In this document: positions 49,434 to 60,182 of the stretch, in pieces | How the letters are laid out: each line of letters starts with the position of its first letter | Position numbering within the stretch: the stretch's first letter is position 1 | Origin: Xenorhabdus nematophila ATCC 19061 | Lineage (GTDB): Bacteria; Pseudomonadota; Gammaproteobacteria; Enterobacterales; Enterobacteriaceae | Direction of reading: 5' to 3' | NCBI RefSeq assembly: GCF_000252955.1 | Contig: NC_014228.1 | Location: 2,643,232 to 2,707,231 of the forward strand | Length of the DNA stretch: 64,000 bases | The notes under the pieces: model-generated | What the model was told of the DNA's origin: nothing | Databases searched by the model: none | Seen by the model: only the letters and a program-made list of their open reading frames with translations | Position numbers and translations under genes: made by a program

Positions 49434-50628
49434 AACGTAAAGCCTCAGCAGGTTGAGTGGCAGCCGCGCGCCAAGAAGGATATAAAGTCGATAATAAGGA
49501 GATCAGCATAGCGCAGAGGGCAATCATCACCACTTGTGAGGCATCAATCACAACAGGTAATTGAATACCTTCAGTCAGCAGCCCGATCAATGGCATTAAG
49601 TTATTTAACTGGCCGGAAAGTAGCAGCCCCAACCCTGTTCCCAGTAATGCACCCATAATCCCCGCGCCAGCTCCTTGGATCATGAAGATGGCCATTATCT
49701 GGCAACGTGTGAGTCCTTGTGTTTGCAAAATAGCAATCTCACCCTGTTTTTCCATGACCAACAAAGAAAGAGAGGTAATAATGTTGAAAGCAGCGACGGC
49801 GATGATCAGGCTCAGCAATAACCCCATCATGTTTTTCTCCATGCGAACTGCCTGAAAAAACTCACCCTTCCGTTCTCGCCAGTCTTTCCAAACCAGCCCG
49901 TTTGGCAACGGTTGCAGACTCAACACATCAACTGACAGAGGCTCGTTAAGATACAAGCGCCATCCTGTAATATTGCCAATGGGATAACGTAACAATCGTG
50001 CTGCATCCTGCTGATTAACCAATATTTCTGTGCCATCAACTTCACTATTGGCGAAGAACGTGCCTGCTACAGTGAATAATCGCTGGCTGGGAATTCGGCC
50101 CATTGGTGTCAATTGGCTCGCACTCGGCACGATAACGCGAATTTGATCACCACGTTTAACACCCAATTTTGCAGCCAGTTTTTCACCCAAAATGACAAAA
50201 TAGCGTCCGGGTTGCAATTGACTGCGATCAACATCGACAATATGTTTCGCCAGTGGTGCATATTCATCATTCGTGATACCCAGCATAACGCCCACGCCAA
50301 CATTGCTGGGACTCTGCAATACCACGTCGCCTTGCACAAGCGAGGTAATGCGGTTAACACCTTTCAATCCCGAAAGTTGCTCGCTCGGGTGCTCCTCCGG
50401 ATTAATGGAACCTTTTTCCGATGTAATGATAGCCTGTGGCATAAAACCTAAAATGCTACCTTCCAGAGTACGTTCAAAACCATTCATTACTGACAATACA
50501 GTAATCAATGCCGCCACGCCCAGCGTAATGCCGATAGCCGATAGCCATGAAACAAAGCGGCCAAATTTATCGACCGCCCGCCCGCGCATATAGCGCAATC
50601 CTATAAATAATGAGACAGATTGAAACAT
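49426..50628 (-). CDS. lolC: Lipoprotein-releasing ABC transporter permease LolC
   Basis: The 400-residue first gene of lolCDE has the four-TM, large-periplasmic-loop structure of its partner LolE; LolC supplies the hook that receives LolA. Motifs include [33 protein letters not shown] and the end [19 protein letters not shown]. It is divergent from mfd across 197 bp, as in E. coli. Confidence 0.95.
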   Translation of the reverse strand: MFQSVSLFIGLRYMRGRAVDKFGRFVSWLSAIGITLGVAALITVLSVMNGFERTLEGSILGFMPQAIITSEKGSINPEEHPSEQLSGLKGVNRITSLVQGDVVLQSPSNVGVGVMLGITNDEYAPLAKHIVDVDRSQLQPGRYFVILGEKLAAKLGVKRGDQIRVIVPSASQLTPMGRIPSQRLFTVAGTFFANSEVDGTEILVNQQDAARLLRYPIGNITGWRLYLNEPLSVDVLSLQPLPNGLVWKDWRERKGEFFQAVRMEKNMMGLLLSLIIAVAAFNIITSLSLLVMEKQGEIAILQTQGLTRCQIMAIFMIQGAGAGIMGALLGTGLGLLLSGQLNNLMPLIGLLTEGIQLPVVIDASQVVMIALCAMLISLLSTLYPSWRAAATQPAEALRYE

Positions 50629-50825
50629 GAAATCTGTTACTCCCCTGTTGCCAAAGCAAAGTGTTCGAGGATAATAAAGGGTAGCAATACTTTATGGAAC
50701 CACCCGAATCCCGGTTCTGCGGTTTTTTTTACTTTATCTCAACCTGCCAGCGTATTTATTGTAAGGCTACTGGGTCAAAAATGTGTTGGGAATGGACTGA
50801 ATCTGAGAGAACACATCAAACGCTT

Positions 50826-53800
50826 ATGTCAGCAAAATATCGTTATCAACTTCCTGAACGTCGCGGGGATACCCGCCAATTAGGCCATTTAACTGGTGCT
50901 GCTTGTGCTGTTGAATGCGCAGAAATTATTGATCGCTACTCAGGGCCAATACTGCTGGTGACAAAAGATATGCAGAATGCCCTACGATTACGTGACGAAA
51001 TTCAACAATTCACCCGCGCCCCAATAAATATGATGTCAGATTGGGAGACATTACCTTACGATAGTTTTTCTCCACATCAAGAAATTATTTCCAACCGTTT
51101 ATCCACACTCTATCACTTACCCTCAATGACAAAAGGTGCGTTAATCTTGCCCGTCAATACGTTAATGCAACGTGTTTGCCCGCATGAGTACCTTAAAGGT
51201 CATGCTCTGGTGATGAACAAAAAACAGCATCTTTCCCGCGATAAACTGCGGGCAGAGCTGGAGCAAGCAGGTTATCGCTGCGTTGAACAAGTCCTTGAAC
51301 ATGGCGAATTTGCGACCCGGGGGGCCTTGTTTGATTTATTCCCGATGGGTAGTGAGCACCCTTATCGCATTGATTTTTTTGATGATGAAATCGACAGTCT
51401 GCGCACCTTTGATGTGGATACTCAACGAACATTGGCAGAAGTGGAAAAAATCAGTTTATTGCCAGCTCATGAATTTCCAACCAGTCAAGAAGCCATTGAG
51501 CTATTCCGCAGCCAATGGCGAGAGCAGTTCGAAGTGCGCCGCGATGCTGAGCATATTTATCAACAGGTCAGTAAAAAAGTGCTTCCAGCCGGTATTGAAT
51601 ATTGGCAACCGTTGTTCTTTGAACAGCCCTTACCTTCCATTTTTGATTATCTCCCTGAAAATACGCTATGTATTACACAAGATTTAATCAACGCCGCAGA
51701 ACGATTCTGGCAAGACACAGGACAACGCTTTGACAGTCGTAAAGTCGATCCTATGCGCCCATTGCTTTCACCTGAGCAAATTTGGTTACCTGTTAACAAA
51801 TTATTCTCAGAATTGAAAAACTGGCCTCGTATTCAAGTTGACAACGAAACACTCCCCCAAAAAGCAGGAAATACTAATCTTGCTTATCAAGCGTTACCTG
51901 ATTTATCAATTTCTGCCCAGCAAAAAGCGCCATTGGATAAACTTCGCCGCTTCATGGAGCAGTTTAACGGTAAAATCGTGTTCTCCGTTGAAAGTGAAGG
52001 ACGCCGAGAATCGGTGCAAGACTTACTATCACGTATTAAAGTCAATCCGATAAAAATAAATCACTTAACCGATGCCAATCATTCCGGTCATTTCTTAATG
52101 ATTGGGGCGGCGGAACACGGTTTTGTCGATGAAAACAATAAACTCGCTCTGATTTGTGAAAGTGACATGCTCGGAGAGCGTGTCAGCCGTCGCCGCCAGG
52201 ATAATCGCCGTACCATCAATACGGATACACTCATCCGTAATCTTGCTGAATTACGTCAAGGTCAACCGGTTGTTCACCTTGATCATGGTGTCGGTCGCTA
52301 TCAAGGATTAACAACGCTGGAAGCAGGTGGTATTAAAGCCGAGTACCTTATTCTGACCTACGCTGGAGAAGATAAACTTTATGTGCCGGTTTCTTCTCTT
52401 CATCTCATCAGCCGTTATGTGGGGGGTGCGGAAGAAAGTGCACCACTGCATAAGCTGGGCGGAGAAGCATGGAGCAAAGCTCGCCAAAAAGCGGCTGAAA
52501 AAGTGCGTGATGTTGCAGCAGAATTATTGGATGTGTACGCACAGCGTGCGGTTAGACCGGGTTTTGCCTTCACAAACGATCGGGAACAATATCAACTGTT
52601 CTGCCAAAGTTTCCCATTCGATACTACCCCCGATCAAGAACAGACGATCAATGCTGTACTTGACGATATGTGCCAACCCATTGCGATGGATAGGCTGGTG
52701 TGTGGCGATGTCGGGTTTGGAAAAACAGAAGTCGCAATGCGCGCAGCATTTTTATCCATCATCAATAATAAACAAGTTGCCGTGCTTGTACCGACAACGC
52801 TGTTAGCACAGCAACATTATGATAATTTCCGGGATCGCTTTGCAAACTGGCCAGTGCATATTGAAGTTATGTCGCGTTTCCGCAGTGTCAGGGAACAGCA
52901 ACAGGTCATTGATATGGCTGCTGAAGGAAAAGTGGATATTATTATTGGTACCCATAAACTCCTGCAAAGTGATCTATGTTGGAAAGATCTCGGTTTATTG
53001 ATCGTTGATGAAGAACACCGCTTCGGGGTTCGCCATAAAGAGCGAATTAAAGCCATCCGTGCTGATGTTGATGTCTTGACCCTGACTGCAACCCCAATCC
53101 CTCGTACACTTAATATGGCAATGAGCGGTATGCGTGATTTGTCGATTATTGCTACTCCCCCTGCCCGTCGCTTAGCCGTAAAAACCTTTGTACGTGAATA
53201 TGATAGCCTCGTCGTTCGTGAATCTATCCTGCGTGAAATCTTACGTGGCGGACAAGTTTATTATCTGTATAACGATGTCGAAAATATCGAGAAAACCAGA
53301 GCCCGGTTGGAAGAACTCGTTCCCGAAGCCAGAATCGTTGTAGGTCATGGACAAATGCGTGAACGTGACTTGGAGCGCGTAATGACGGATTTCCATCACC
53401 AACGTTTTAATGTACTGGTATGTACTACCATTATTGAAACAGGGATCGATATTCCCAGCGCCAATACTATTATTATTGAACGCGCTGACCATTTGGGGCT
53501 GGCTCAATTACATCAGTTACGAGGGCGAGTCGGGCGCTCCCATCATCAAGCCTATGCTTATTTACTGACACCGCATCCAAAAGCAATGACCAAAGATGCG
53601 CAAAAACGGTTAGAAGCGATTGCTTCCCTTGAAGATTTAGGTGCTGGTTTTGCGCTGGCGACTCACGATTTAGAAATTCGGGGAGCAGGTGAATTACTGG
53701 GCGAAGATCAAAGTGGACAGATGGCCAGTATTGGTTTCACCCTCTATATGGAATTATTGGAAAGTGCGGTTGATGCCCTTAAGCATGGCCGTGAACCCTC

Positions 53801-54272
53801 ACTTGAAGATTTGAGCAATAGTCAGACTGATATCGAGCTGCGCATGCCAGTTCTGCTACCTGATGACTATATTCCTGATGTGAATATGCGGCTATCCTTC
53901 TATAAACGTATTGCCAGCGCACGGGATGATGCTGAGCTGGATGAATTGAAAATCGAACTTATTGATCGATTTGGCTTACTGCCCGATCCAGGACGTCACT
54001 TGTTACAATCGGCTTCCATTCGCCTGTTAGCTCAGAAATTGGGTATCAAACGTATTGAAGCCCATGAAAAAGGAGGCTTCATTGAGTTTGGTAATCACAA
54101 TAAGGTCGATCCCAATTATTTAATTGGCTTATTACAGACACAACCCAATGTTTATCGGCTGGATGGCTCCTCTAAACTGAAATTTATTACTGAGTTAACT
54201 GAACGGACGACCCGATTAGCCTTTATCCAGAAATTATTGGAAATTTTCGAACAACATCAGATCGATACCTAA
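50826..54272 (+). CDS. mfd: Transcription-repair coupling factor Mfd
   Basis: From ATG 50826 the protein has 1148 residues, the E. coli length; the open frame runs 44 codons further upstream without homology. Mfd pushes RNA polymerase stalled at DNA lesions off the template and recruits UvrA. Order: UvrB-like N-terminus, CarD-like polymerase-binding domain (about 480-550), SF2 translocase with Walker A GDVGFGKTEVA, DEEH box, TATPIPRTL and GRVGR motifs, and C-terminal regulatory domain. It is cytoplasmic. Confidence 0.96.
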   Translation: MSAKYRYQLPERRGDTRQLGHLTGAACAVECAEIIDRYSGPILLVTKDMQNALRLRDEIQQFTRAPINMMSDWETLPYDSFSPHQEIISNRLSTLYHLPSMTKGALILPVNTLMQRVCPHEYLKGHALVMNKKQHLSRDKLRAELEQAGYRCVEQVLEHGEFATRGALFDLFPMGSEHPYRIDFFDDEIDSLRTFDVDTQRTLAEVEKISLLPAHEFPTSQEAIELFRSQWREQFEVRRDAEHIYQQVSKKVLPAGIEYWQPLFFEQPLPSIFDYLPENTLCITQDLINAAERFWQDTGQRFDSRKVDPMRPLLSPEQIWLPVNKLFSELKNWPRIQVDNETLPQKAGNTNLAYQALPDLSISAQQKAPLDKLRRFMEQFNGKIVFSVESEGRRESVQDLLSRIKVNPIKINHLTDANHSGHFLMIGAAEHGFVDENNKLALICESDMLGERVSRRRQDNRRTINTDTLIRNLAELRQGQPVVHLDHGVGRYQGLTTLEAGGIKAEYLILTYAGEDKLYVPVSSLHLISRYVGGAEESAPLHKLGGEAWSKARQKAAEKVRDVAAELLDVYAQRAVRPGFAFTNDREQYQLFCQSFPFDTTPDQEQTINAVLDDMCQPIAMDRLVCGDVGFGKTEVAMRAAFLSIINNKQVAVLVPTTLLAQQHYDNFRDRFANWPVHIEVMSRFRSVREQQQVIDMAAEGKVDIIIGTHKLLQSDLCWKDLGLLIVDEEHRFGVRHKERIKAIRADVDVLTLTATPIPRTLNMAMSGMRDLSIIATPPARRLAVKTFVREYDSLVVRESILREILRGGQVYYLYNDVENIEKTRARLEELVPEARIVVGHGQMRERDLERVMTDFHHQRFNVLVCTTIIETGIDIPSANTIIIERADHLGLAQLHQLRGRVGRSHHQAYAYLLTPHPKAMTKDAQKRLEAIASLEDLGAGFALATHDLEIRGAGELLGEDQSGQMASIGFTLYMELLESAVDALKHGREPSLEDLSNSQTDIELRMPVLLPDDYIPDVNMRLSFYKRIASARDDAELDELKIELIDRFGLLPDPGRHLLQSASIRLLAQKLGIKRIEAHEKGGFIEFGNHNKVDPNYLIGLLQTQPNVYRLDGSSKLKFITELTERTTRLAFIQKLLEIFEQHQIDT

Positions 54273-54324
54273 TAAATTTAATCCAGTGATTAAAAAATGA
54301 AAAACTAATTTACTCCTGTGCTGG

Positions 54325-54358
54325 TGCAGTTCGCAAATATCACCTTATGCGAACTGCA
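54325..54358. repeat. Perfect 11-bp inverted repeat between mfd and the ycfJ/umoD homologue
   Basis: TGCAGTTCGCA (54325-54335) and TGCGAACTGCA (54348-54358) can form a hairpin between two convergent genes. Neither side has a T-run, so it may be a weak bidirectional terminator. Confidence 0.5.
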
Positions 54359-54412
54359 TGTAAAAAACCAACGTAATCAGTGCTCGAATTCCTGTTGTCA
54401 AACAGTAGAACA

Positions 54413-54892
54413 TCACTGTCCTGAATGTGGGCTGATAATTAACTGCCCTTTCTCATTTAAAGGAATCATGCTCTCCGGAGCATATGGCATTCTAATTTTT
54501 CCCGGTAACCCCGGATTTTCACCAATCAAATAAGTGACATCATATCCAACAATACGTACCTCATTAAAAAAAATTGATATGCAATTTTTTAATGATGAAT
54601 GGTTCAAAGCAGGGTATTCCTTCTTTATTTTTAGGTTATCAAGAAGAGTGAGTACACGATATTCATATTCAAAAAGATGATTATATTCAATATCTTTAAC
54701 CATAACAGGAGTAGGGAATAACGTGATATGACAATAGGACTGATGAACGAGTATCTTTGATTTGATAGGGTTTGAAGATAATACTTGTGCGACATTGGGA
54801 TATGGAGATTTAAAAAAAAACGCTGCTGCACCAATGATGGCAATAGTAATTATAAAACCAATTATGTACTGTCTTATCTTTATCTTAACCAC
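54413..54892 (-). CDS. umoD: YcfJ/UmoD-related membrane-anchored protein lacking the glycine zipper
   Basis: The 159-residue product begins at GTG behind AAGGTG. It has one N-terminal TM helix (about 8-28). Its ends match E. coli YcfJ: VAQVLSSNPIKSKI with a following Cys, and GYDVTYLIGE, then GKIRM and a PLNEKGQLII ending. The middle of YcfJ, a glycine-rich double-TM zipper, is missing and replaced by EYNHLFEYEYRVLTLL and similar. It lies between mfd and ndh, where ycfJ sits in E. coli. In Proteus the YcfJ homologue UmoD raises flhDC expression and swarming; a similar role here is inference. Confidence 0.7.
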   Translation of the reverse strand: MVKIKIRQYIIGFIITIAIIGAAAFFFKSPYPNVAQVLSSNPIKSKILVHQSYCHITLFPTPVMVKDIEYNHLFEYEYRVLTLLDNLKIKKEYPALNHSSLKNCISIFFNEVRIVGYDVTYLIGENPGLPGKIRMPYAPESMIPLNEKGQLIISPHSGQ

Positions 54893-55038
54893 ATAGCACC
54901 TTGATATATTAATAATTTTCTACACATTTTAGTTAGCAAATATTTTCCCTAATATTAGAAGGGAGCTAAAATGCGCTCAACTCATTATTTAAGAAAAGTC
55001 CTATTCCATTAGTCTAATATAATCATTAATTGATTATC

Positions 55039-55119
55039 CTATTGGCGTTTAATGCGTTCAATATTTATTTTTTTGTCTGAAAATGAATTTGATTCGGAAT
55101 GGCAAATAAAAATATCCAT
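55039..55119 (-). CDS. Possible 26-residue small protein with an optimal ribosome site
   Basis: Minus-strand GGAGGT lies 6 bp before an ATG that opens a 26-codon frame (starts MDIFICHSE, ends IERIKRQ, stop TAG). Upstream, TTGCTT-N17-TATTAC forms a plausible sigma-70 promoter. The product is hydrophilic with a basic end and one Cys. The rest of the 54893-55519 gap is very AT-rich, so such a good signal stands out. No family is known to me; it could also be a leader peptide. Confidence 0.4.
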   Translation of the reverse strand: MDIFICHSESNSFSDKKINIERIKRQ

Positions 55120-55519
55120 GATATGACCTCCAATCCTAACAGTTAAATCGAAATTGTAATACTACAGTAACCTAACTAAAGCAAGCTTTATTACAACGAT
55201 TAATTACGTATACAGATAAACTATTTCAGTTTTCTATAAATAATTTACATATGACAGAACCCTTAAAATTTATCTTTTTCATCATATAAATATAATTACT
55301 CCTCTATTATTCAGAAACCCTCATGTATAACAACAATTAGTTAATTCAATTGGATATTGTATTTAATTAAATACAGATTTATTATAATAAATAAGTTCGA
55401 TAAATTTAGATAATAATAATTATGATATGTATAACAATTAATGTAATTAAAATAATTAATGACCTATTTGAGCTAATCCTATTCAAAATAGGCCATTTTA
55501 AACTAATTTTCTCAGCTAA
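55120..55519. other. AT-rich intergenic region downstream of ndh
   Basis: About 400 bp with no ORF or recognised RNA other than the promoter proposed for the 26-codon frame at its left end. Confidence 0.35.
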
Positions 55520-56824
55520 TTAGTGTAATTTCAAGCGTGGACGAATTACGCGGTTAATTCCACCAACTAACATCATCAAACCTGTTTTAATATATCCGTG
55601 CAGGGCTACCTGATGCATACGATACAATGAAATATAGACTATGCGTGCAATACGGCCTTCTACCATCATAGAGCCACGCATCAAGTTCCCCATCAAGCTA
55701 CCTACTGTGCTGAACTTAGATAATGAAACCAATGAACCATGATCTTTATAAACATATTCTTTCAATGATTTTTCATTCAACAATGCCAGAATATTGTCAT
55801 AACAACGGCTTGCCATTTGATGAGCAGACTGAGCACGAGGAGGAACAAAACCACCCTCTTTTTTCGGACATGATGCACAGTCCCCAATAGCGAAAATATG
55901 ATCATCCAATGTGGTTTGCAACGTTGATTTTACAACTAATTGGTTAATGCGGTTTGTTTCCAACCCACCAATGTCTTTCATAAAGTCAGGCGCTTTGATG
56001 CCTGCCGCCCAGACCATCAGGGATGCTTTAATCTGCTCCCCGTCTTTGGTATTCAGACCATGCTCATCAGCACTGGTAACCATAGTTTTGGTTAATACTT
56101 TGACGCCCAGTTTGGTCAGCTCCTGATGAGCAGCACTGGAAATGCGCGTTGGCAACGCTGGCAGAATCCTCTCACCTGCTTCAACCAAAGTCACATTCAG
56201 GGCATCGGTATTCAGGCTTTCAAAACCATAACTGTTAAACTGCTTAACGGCATTATACAGTTCCGCTGAAAGTTCTACACCTGTTGCCCCACCACCAACA
56301 ATGGCAATATTCACTTTTTCTTCTGCACATTGATTTGCAGAATATTTCAGGAACAGATTCAACATTTCATTATGGAAACGGTGTGCCTGATGCGGATTAT
56401 CAAGGAAAATACAATGTTCCTTCACACCAGGTGTACCAAAATCATTCGATTGACTACCCAATGCTATGACAAGAATATCGTAAGCCAGCTCACGCTCTGG
56501 TACTAACAAATCACTGCCTTCATCACGGATCTCAGCCAGAGTAATTCTCTTCTCCTCACGATTAATATTCGTAAGTGTACCCAGCTGGAAATTAAAATAA
56601 TGGTTGCTGGCGTGCGCTAAGTAACTCAGCGCGTCAACACCATCATCAAGAGAACCCGTCGCTACTTCATGTAATAATGGCTTCCATAAGTGGCTATTAT
56701 TGCGATCCACCAAAGTAATTTCGGCTTTCTGCTTACGCCCCAATTTATGTCCCAAACGCGTTGCCAGCTCTAAACCACCAGCGCCCCCACCAATGATGAC
56801 AATTCTTGTCTTTGGCGTTGTCAT
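55520..56824 (-). CDS. ndh: Type II NADH:quinone oxidoreductase Ndh
   Basis: The 434-residue flavoprotein (E. coli 434) passes electrons from NADH to ubiquinone without pumping protons and is bound to the inner-membrane face. The first Rossmann motif [18 protein letters not shown] binds FAD, and [19 protein letters not shown] (about 170-188) binds [13 protein letters not shown] and the C-terminal membrane-associated helix region are typical. It is probably monocistronic. Confidence 0.96.
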   Translation of the reverse strand: MTTPKTRIVIIGGGAGGLELATRLGHKLGRKQKAEITLVDRNNSHLWKPLLHEVATGSLDDGVDALSYLAHASNHYFNFQLGTLTNINREEKRITLAEIRDEGSDLLVPERELAYDILVIALGSQSNDFGTPGVKEHCIFLDNPHQAHRFHNEMLNLFLKYSANQCAEEKVNIAIVGGGATGVELSAELYNAVKQFNSYGFESLNTDALNVTLVEAGERILPALPTRISSAAHQELTKLGVKVLTKTMVTSADEHGLNTKDGEQIKASLMVWAAGIKAPDFMKDIGGLETNRINQLVVKSTLQTTLDDHIFAIGDCASCPKKEGGFVPPRAQSAHQMASRCYDNILALLNEKSLKEYVYKDHGSLVSLSKFSTVGSLMGNLMRGSMMVEGRIARIVYISLYRMHQVALHGYIKTGLMMLVGGINRVIRPRLKLH

Positions 56825-57241
56825 GACTACCCCACTGAAAATACAACTAATGTTATGTAAGAAACTGAACTGATTTTTGAGTAAAAAACCTGAATAACGT
56901 TCTTAAATAACATCAGGCCAGACAAATTTCATACTGAAAATATCCTCAGAATATCATGTCAGGTCAGTTGGTCATACCAAAAATAACTCTGATCAAATCC
57001 TTTTGATTAATTGGACATCAATCACAAAATTGCACACCTTTTTTTAATTAATCTGATTTAAGTCGTATTTATGAATAACCAGTATTTACAATGTAAACAT
57101 AATGTGAATATGGAATTTTTGGGATAGTGGATCACGTAATCAAGATCAATATGGCAAGGGGATATAGGCGAATAAAAAAGGAATAAGGCCACTTAGCGAC
57201 CCTGTTCCCGATTTTATTAAAAAATTCACTTTACCGAATAG
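56825..57241. other. ndh promoter region
   Basis: About 420 bp between ndh and the end of nagZ. It must contain the ndh promoter and the nagZ 3' end. E. coli ycfP, normally here, is absent. No RNA gene is recognised. Confidence 0.4.
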
Positions 57242-58261
57242 TTATTCACATCTTAACCATTTTTCATATAAACCATGCAATGTTTTATTAGCCTGTTGCC
57301 AACGGTCCGACTCATGCAAGTCTTCCAAACTAAATCGTTTTCCTTGATGGTATAAACGCGAAATTTTATCTGAATTAATCATCGGAAGGTTATCCAGTAC
57401 ACTGATGGCCCCTGCCCGATTATTACATACTAAAATCATGTCACAACCGGCATCCAATGACGCCTTTGCACGTTCAGAATAATTTCCCATAACCGCAGCA
57501 CCTTCCATGGATAAGTCATCAGAAAAAATGACGCCCTCAAACCCCAGTTGTTCACGCAATACAGATTTCAGCCAATAGGGTGAGCCACTAGCAGGACGGT
57601 GATCTATCTGAGGATAAATAACATGGGCGGGCATAATTGCATCTAACAAATTACGCTGGATAAAATCATGGAAAATAACCATATCATGGCAACTGATAGC
57701 ATCCATTGAGCGATTATCCCTTGGGGTTTCTTTATGGGAATCAGCTTTCACTGCCCCATGTCCCGGAAAATGTTTACCTGTTGATCGCATTCCCGCAGAA
57801 TGCATGCCTTTGATAAATCGTTCTGCCATCGCTATCGCCAGTTCTGGTTCTTCGTGAAATGAACGTTCGCCGATAGCGGTACATTTATGCCCTAAATCCA
57901 GCACGGGTGCAAAACTGATATCAATATCCATTACAATCATTTCTGATGCCATCAGCCAGCCAGCTTCTTCTGCCAGATGGGCCCCCATGAGCCTATCATT
58001 TACGTAAGCAAAAGACTGTGCAGCAGGTAAGCGGGTAAAACCTTCATGAAAGCGTTGGACGCGTCCCCCTTCCTGATCAACAGCAATAACCAGACGATGC
58101 CGGGAAACGTCACGAATTTGACGAATTAATTCACGTAATTGTTTTGTATCATGAAAATTGCGGGTAAAAAGAATTAAACCGCCCACTAATGGATGTTGCA
58201 GAATTTCTCGTTCTTCACTATCCAATTCATAGCCAACAACATCTAACATTACTGGACCCAT
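57242..58261 (-). CDS. nagZ: Beta-N-acetylhexosaminidase NagZ
   Basis: From ATG 58261 (GAGG 8 bp before) the enzyme has 339 residues and starts [16 protein letters not shown] like E. coli NagZ (341); an upstream in-frame GTG at 58273 is less likely. This cytoplasmic glycoside hydrolase family 3 enzyme removes GlcNAc from anhydro-muropeptides in cell-wall recycling. Signatures are [28 protein letters not shown] (catalytic His/Asp loop) and [14 protein letters not shown] with the nucleophile Asp. It is in an operon with lpoB and thiK. Confidence 0.95.
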   Translation of the reverse strand: MGPVMLDVVGYELDSEEREILQHPLVGGLILFTRNFHDTKQLRELIRQIRDVSRHRLVIAVDQEGGRVQRFHEGFTRLPAAQSFAYVNDRLMGAHLAEEAGWLMASEMIVMDIDISFAPVLDLGHKCTAIGERSFHEEPELAIAMAERFIKGMHSAGMRSTGKHFPGHGAVKADSHKETPRDNRSMDAISCHDMVIFHDFIQRNLLDAIMPAHVIYPQIDHRPASGSPYWLKSVLREQLGFEGVIFSDDLSMEGAAVMGNYSERAKASLDAGCDMILVCNNRAGAISVLDNLPMINSDKISRLYHQGKRFSLEDLHESDRWQQANKTLHGLYEKWLRCE

Positions 58262-58327
58262 AGCATTCCTCACTTCTTTTTATTGGTCGCCATCTATAGT
58301 TAATTGAAATTAGTTTCCACTCACAAA

Positions 58328-59185
58328 TTATGTCAGTGAAAAAGCACGACGCAGAGGATGCGCCAGTGATAAAAATTGTTGATCTCTCGTTTGCTGCCAG
58401 CGTACTTCATACCACATCAGCATCATATACCTAACCCACGGTTCCCAGCGTTTAATCTGCTGCTTCAGCAATGAAATATCTGAATATCCTGATGGCTGTA
58501 TACAATAATAATCCAAAAAAGTTTGCTGCTGTATCTCATCCCATTGATTTCCCTCAAATAATATAGCCAATGAAAAACCAATATCGACGTCAGCAGCATA
58601 TTCCCAATCAATCAATTTTAACCCTTCTTCGGTGATCAATAGATTATCAGGATGAATATCCATGTGGGCAGGCGCAATTTTCAACGCGGTGGGCACTTTG
58701 GTCATCATAAAAAATTTATGTAACCGTAACCAACGGGGAGAAAGGTGCCTCCGGTCAATTTGTTGCCACTGAGATGCAATTTGCTGTTTGAATTTGAGGG
58801 GATATCCCAATGGAGAATGTTGATGCAAGATAGCGAGGATCTGAGCTAATAAACGCTGTAATAATGGTTGGTTCAGTGTATCTGATTCTATTTTTGTACC
58901 CGTAATCCAATCTAATAGTAGCCATGAGCCACTCATCACGATCACTTTAGGTCCAATATCTGTAGGAGATAACCGACGCAAAATACGATTTTCACGCTGG
59001 CGATCTACACCCAGTGCGCGATGTGATGTTTGTGCACGCCCAACCATCTGGCGCGTACCATCTGTAATATAGTAACTTCCTTGCGTCAACCCCGGCAATG
59101 GCCTGATTTTCCAGGATTCTTTCGGAATATCAGGCCATTGCTGGTACAACATCTCCAATAAAGAGTGACTTTCAGTTAATGTCAC
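58328..59185 (-). CDS. thiK: Thiamine kinase ThiK
   Basis: The enzyme phosphorylates thiamine to thiamine monophosphate for salvage. It has an aminoglycoside-phosphotransferase fold: catalytic loop HMDIHPDNLL (Asp) and metal site LIDWEYA. From GTG 59185 it has 285 residues (E. coli 274). A GTG at 59209 gives 8 more residues but overlaps lpoB by 38 bp; start is uncertain. Similarity to E. coli ThiK is modest apart from motifs and gene order (lpoB-thiK-nagZ), so the call relies on both. Confidence 0.85.
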   Translation of the reverse strand: MTLTESHSLLEMLYQQWPDIPKESWKIRPLPGLTQGSYYITDGTRQMVGRAQTSHRALGVDRQRENRILRRLSPTDIGPKVIVMSGSWLLLDWITGTKIESDTLNQPLLQRLLAQILAILHQHSPLGYPLKFKQQIASQWQQIDRRHLSPRWLRLHKFFMMTKVPTALKIAPAHMDIHPDNLLITEEGLKLIDWEYAADVDIGFSLAILFEGNQWDEIQQQTFLDYYCIQPSGYSDISLLKQQIKRWEPWVRYMMLMWYEVRWQQTRDQQFLSLAHPLRRAFSLT

Positions 59186-59747
59186 GATGACCTGACCAGA
59201 GTATCTCACCTGTTTTAACCAACATCAGCTGCATCTCTAAATCACGTTGGCCTTTATTGCTGGAGACTACGGAATAAAGAACATAGTCGGCACTCAAATA
59301 ACGTGCCAACCCAATGGATTTACTGCGCAACCCCAAGCTATCTTCCGTTGATAACCCTAAAGCTTGCCGGGCAAGATGTATTTGCGATCTTGATACAATC
59401 TGAAAAATGTGTTTATTACTGATTGCATCAATAATCGCTTCTGTTGCTTTCAGGGTTCGTAATGAGCCGTTAGTATTGTTTTTGACAGAATCAACAAGCA
59501 AAACTTTTCCCGTTTCTACGCCATGAGCCTTAGCCATTTCCTCAATCAATGGCTGAACGATACCATTCCAATTAATAGATTGTATTTTAGGAGGTTGAAG
59601 AACTTTTTCCGAGGGTTCTATCGGTGTCGTTTCCTGTTTTTCCTTTGGTTCTACGGGAGTAACAGGAGCAGGCTGTTGCGTTGCTTCTGGTAATACACAA
59701 CTTGCCAACAGCATTGTTGATAATATAACAAAGAGAATTCTTTTCAT
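59172..59747 (-). CDS. lpoB: Penicillin-binding protein activator LpoB
   Basis: The 191-residue outer-membrane lipoprotein has a signal peptide with lipobox LLASC (Cys17). A Pro/Glu-rich linker (about 20-55) crosses the periplasm and is shorter than in E. coli (213 in total). A globular domain follows with TGKVLLVDSVKNNTNGSLRT, VSRSQIHLARQALGL and ADYVLYSVV. LpoB stimulates PBP1b transpeptidase and glycosyltransferase activity. It overlaps thiK. Confidence 0.93.
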   Translation of the reverse strand: MKRILFVILSTMLLASCVLPEATQQPAPVTPVEPKEKQETTPIEPSEKVLQPPKIQSINWNGIVQPLIEEMAKAHGVETGKVLLVDSVKNNTNGSLRTLKATEAIIDAISNKHIFQIVSRSQIHLARQALGLSTEDSLGLRSKSIGLARYLSADYVLYSVVSSNKGQRDLEMQLMLVKTGEILWSGHRDIN

Positions 59748-59780
59748 TCATCGACCCCAGTTACATCGCGACCTTTTTCA

Positions 59781-59804
59781 CTACTTGTAAAATCCATCGG
59801 GTAT
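59781..59804. repeat. Worn copy of one arm of the 196-bp repeat
   Basis: CTACTTGTAAAATCCATCGG followed by GTAT resembles the right arm of the 30234-30429 element (CTGCATCTTGAAATCCATTG then GGTAT). It sits between hinT and lpoB; no left arm is seen. Confidence 0.4.
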
Positions 59805-59811
59805 ATCATTT

Positions 59812-60162
59812 TTATTCCATCAACAGAGGACCCAATGGGCGTCCACCCACCAAATGCATATGGATATGGAACACAACTTGCCCTGAATGACGATTGCAGT
59901 TCACAATTAAACGGTAACCATCTTCTGCAATACCTTCCTCTTTTGCAATTTTCGCCGCAACGGTGAATAAGCGACCCAATGCAAGTTCATGCTCAGTCGT
60001 GACATCATTAACAGTAGGAATCAATACATTAGGTACAATCAAAATATGGGTCGGTGCTTGGGGAGAAATATCACGGAATGCGGTTACCAAATCATCCTGA
60101 TAAATAATATCAGCAGGAATTTCTCGACGAATAATTTTGCTAAAAATAGTTTCTTCTGCCAT
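59812..60162 (-). CDS. hinT: HIT-family purine nucleoside phosphoramidase HinT
   Basis: The 116-residue HIT protein (E. coli 119) hydrolyses adenosine 5'-phosphoramidates. The histidine triad H99-x-H101-x-H103 ([10 protein letters not shown]) is intact, as is the N-terminal [17 protein letters not shown]. It lies 20 bp after tatD. E. coli ptsG and fhuE, usually between these two, are absent. Confidence 0.95.
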   Translation of the reverse strand: MAEETIFSKIIRREIPADIIYQDDLVTAFRDISPQAPTHILIVPNVLIPTVNDVTTEHELALGRLFTVAAKIAKEEGIAEDGYRLIVNCNRHSGQVVFHIHMHLVGGRPLGPLLME

Positions 60163-60182
60163 CTCTATTTTCCTTTCATCAT

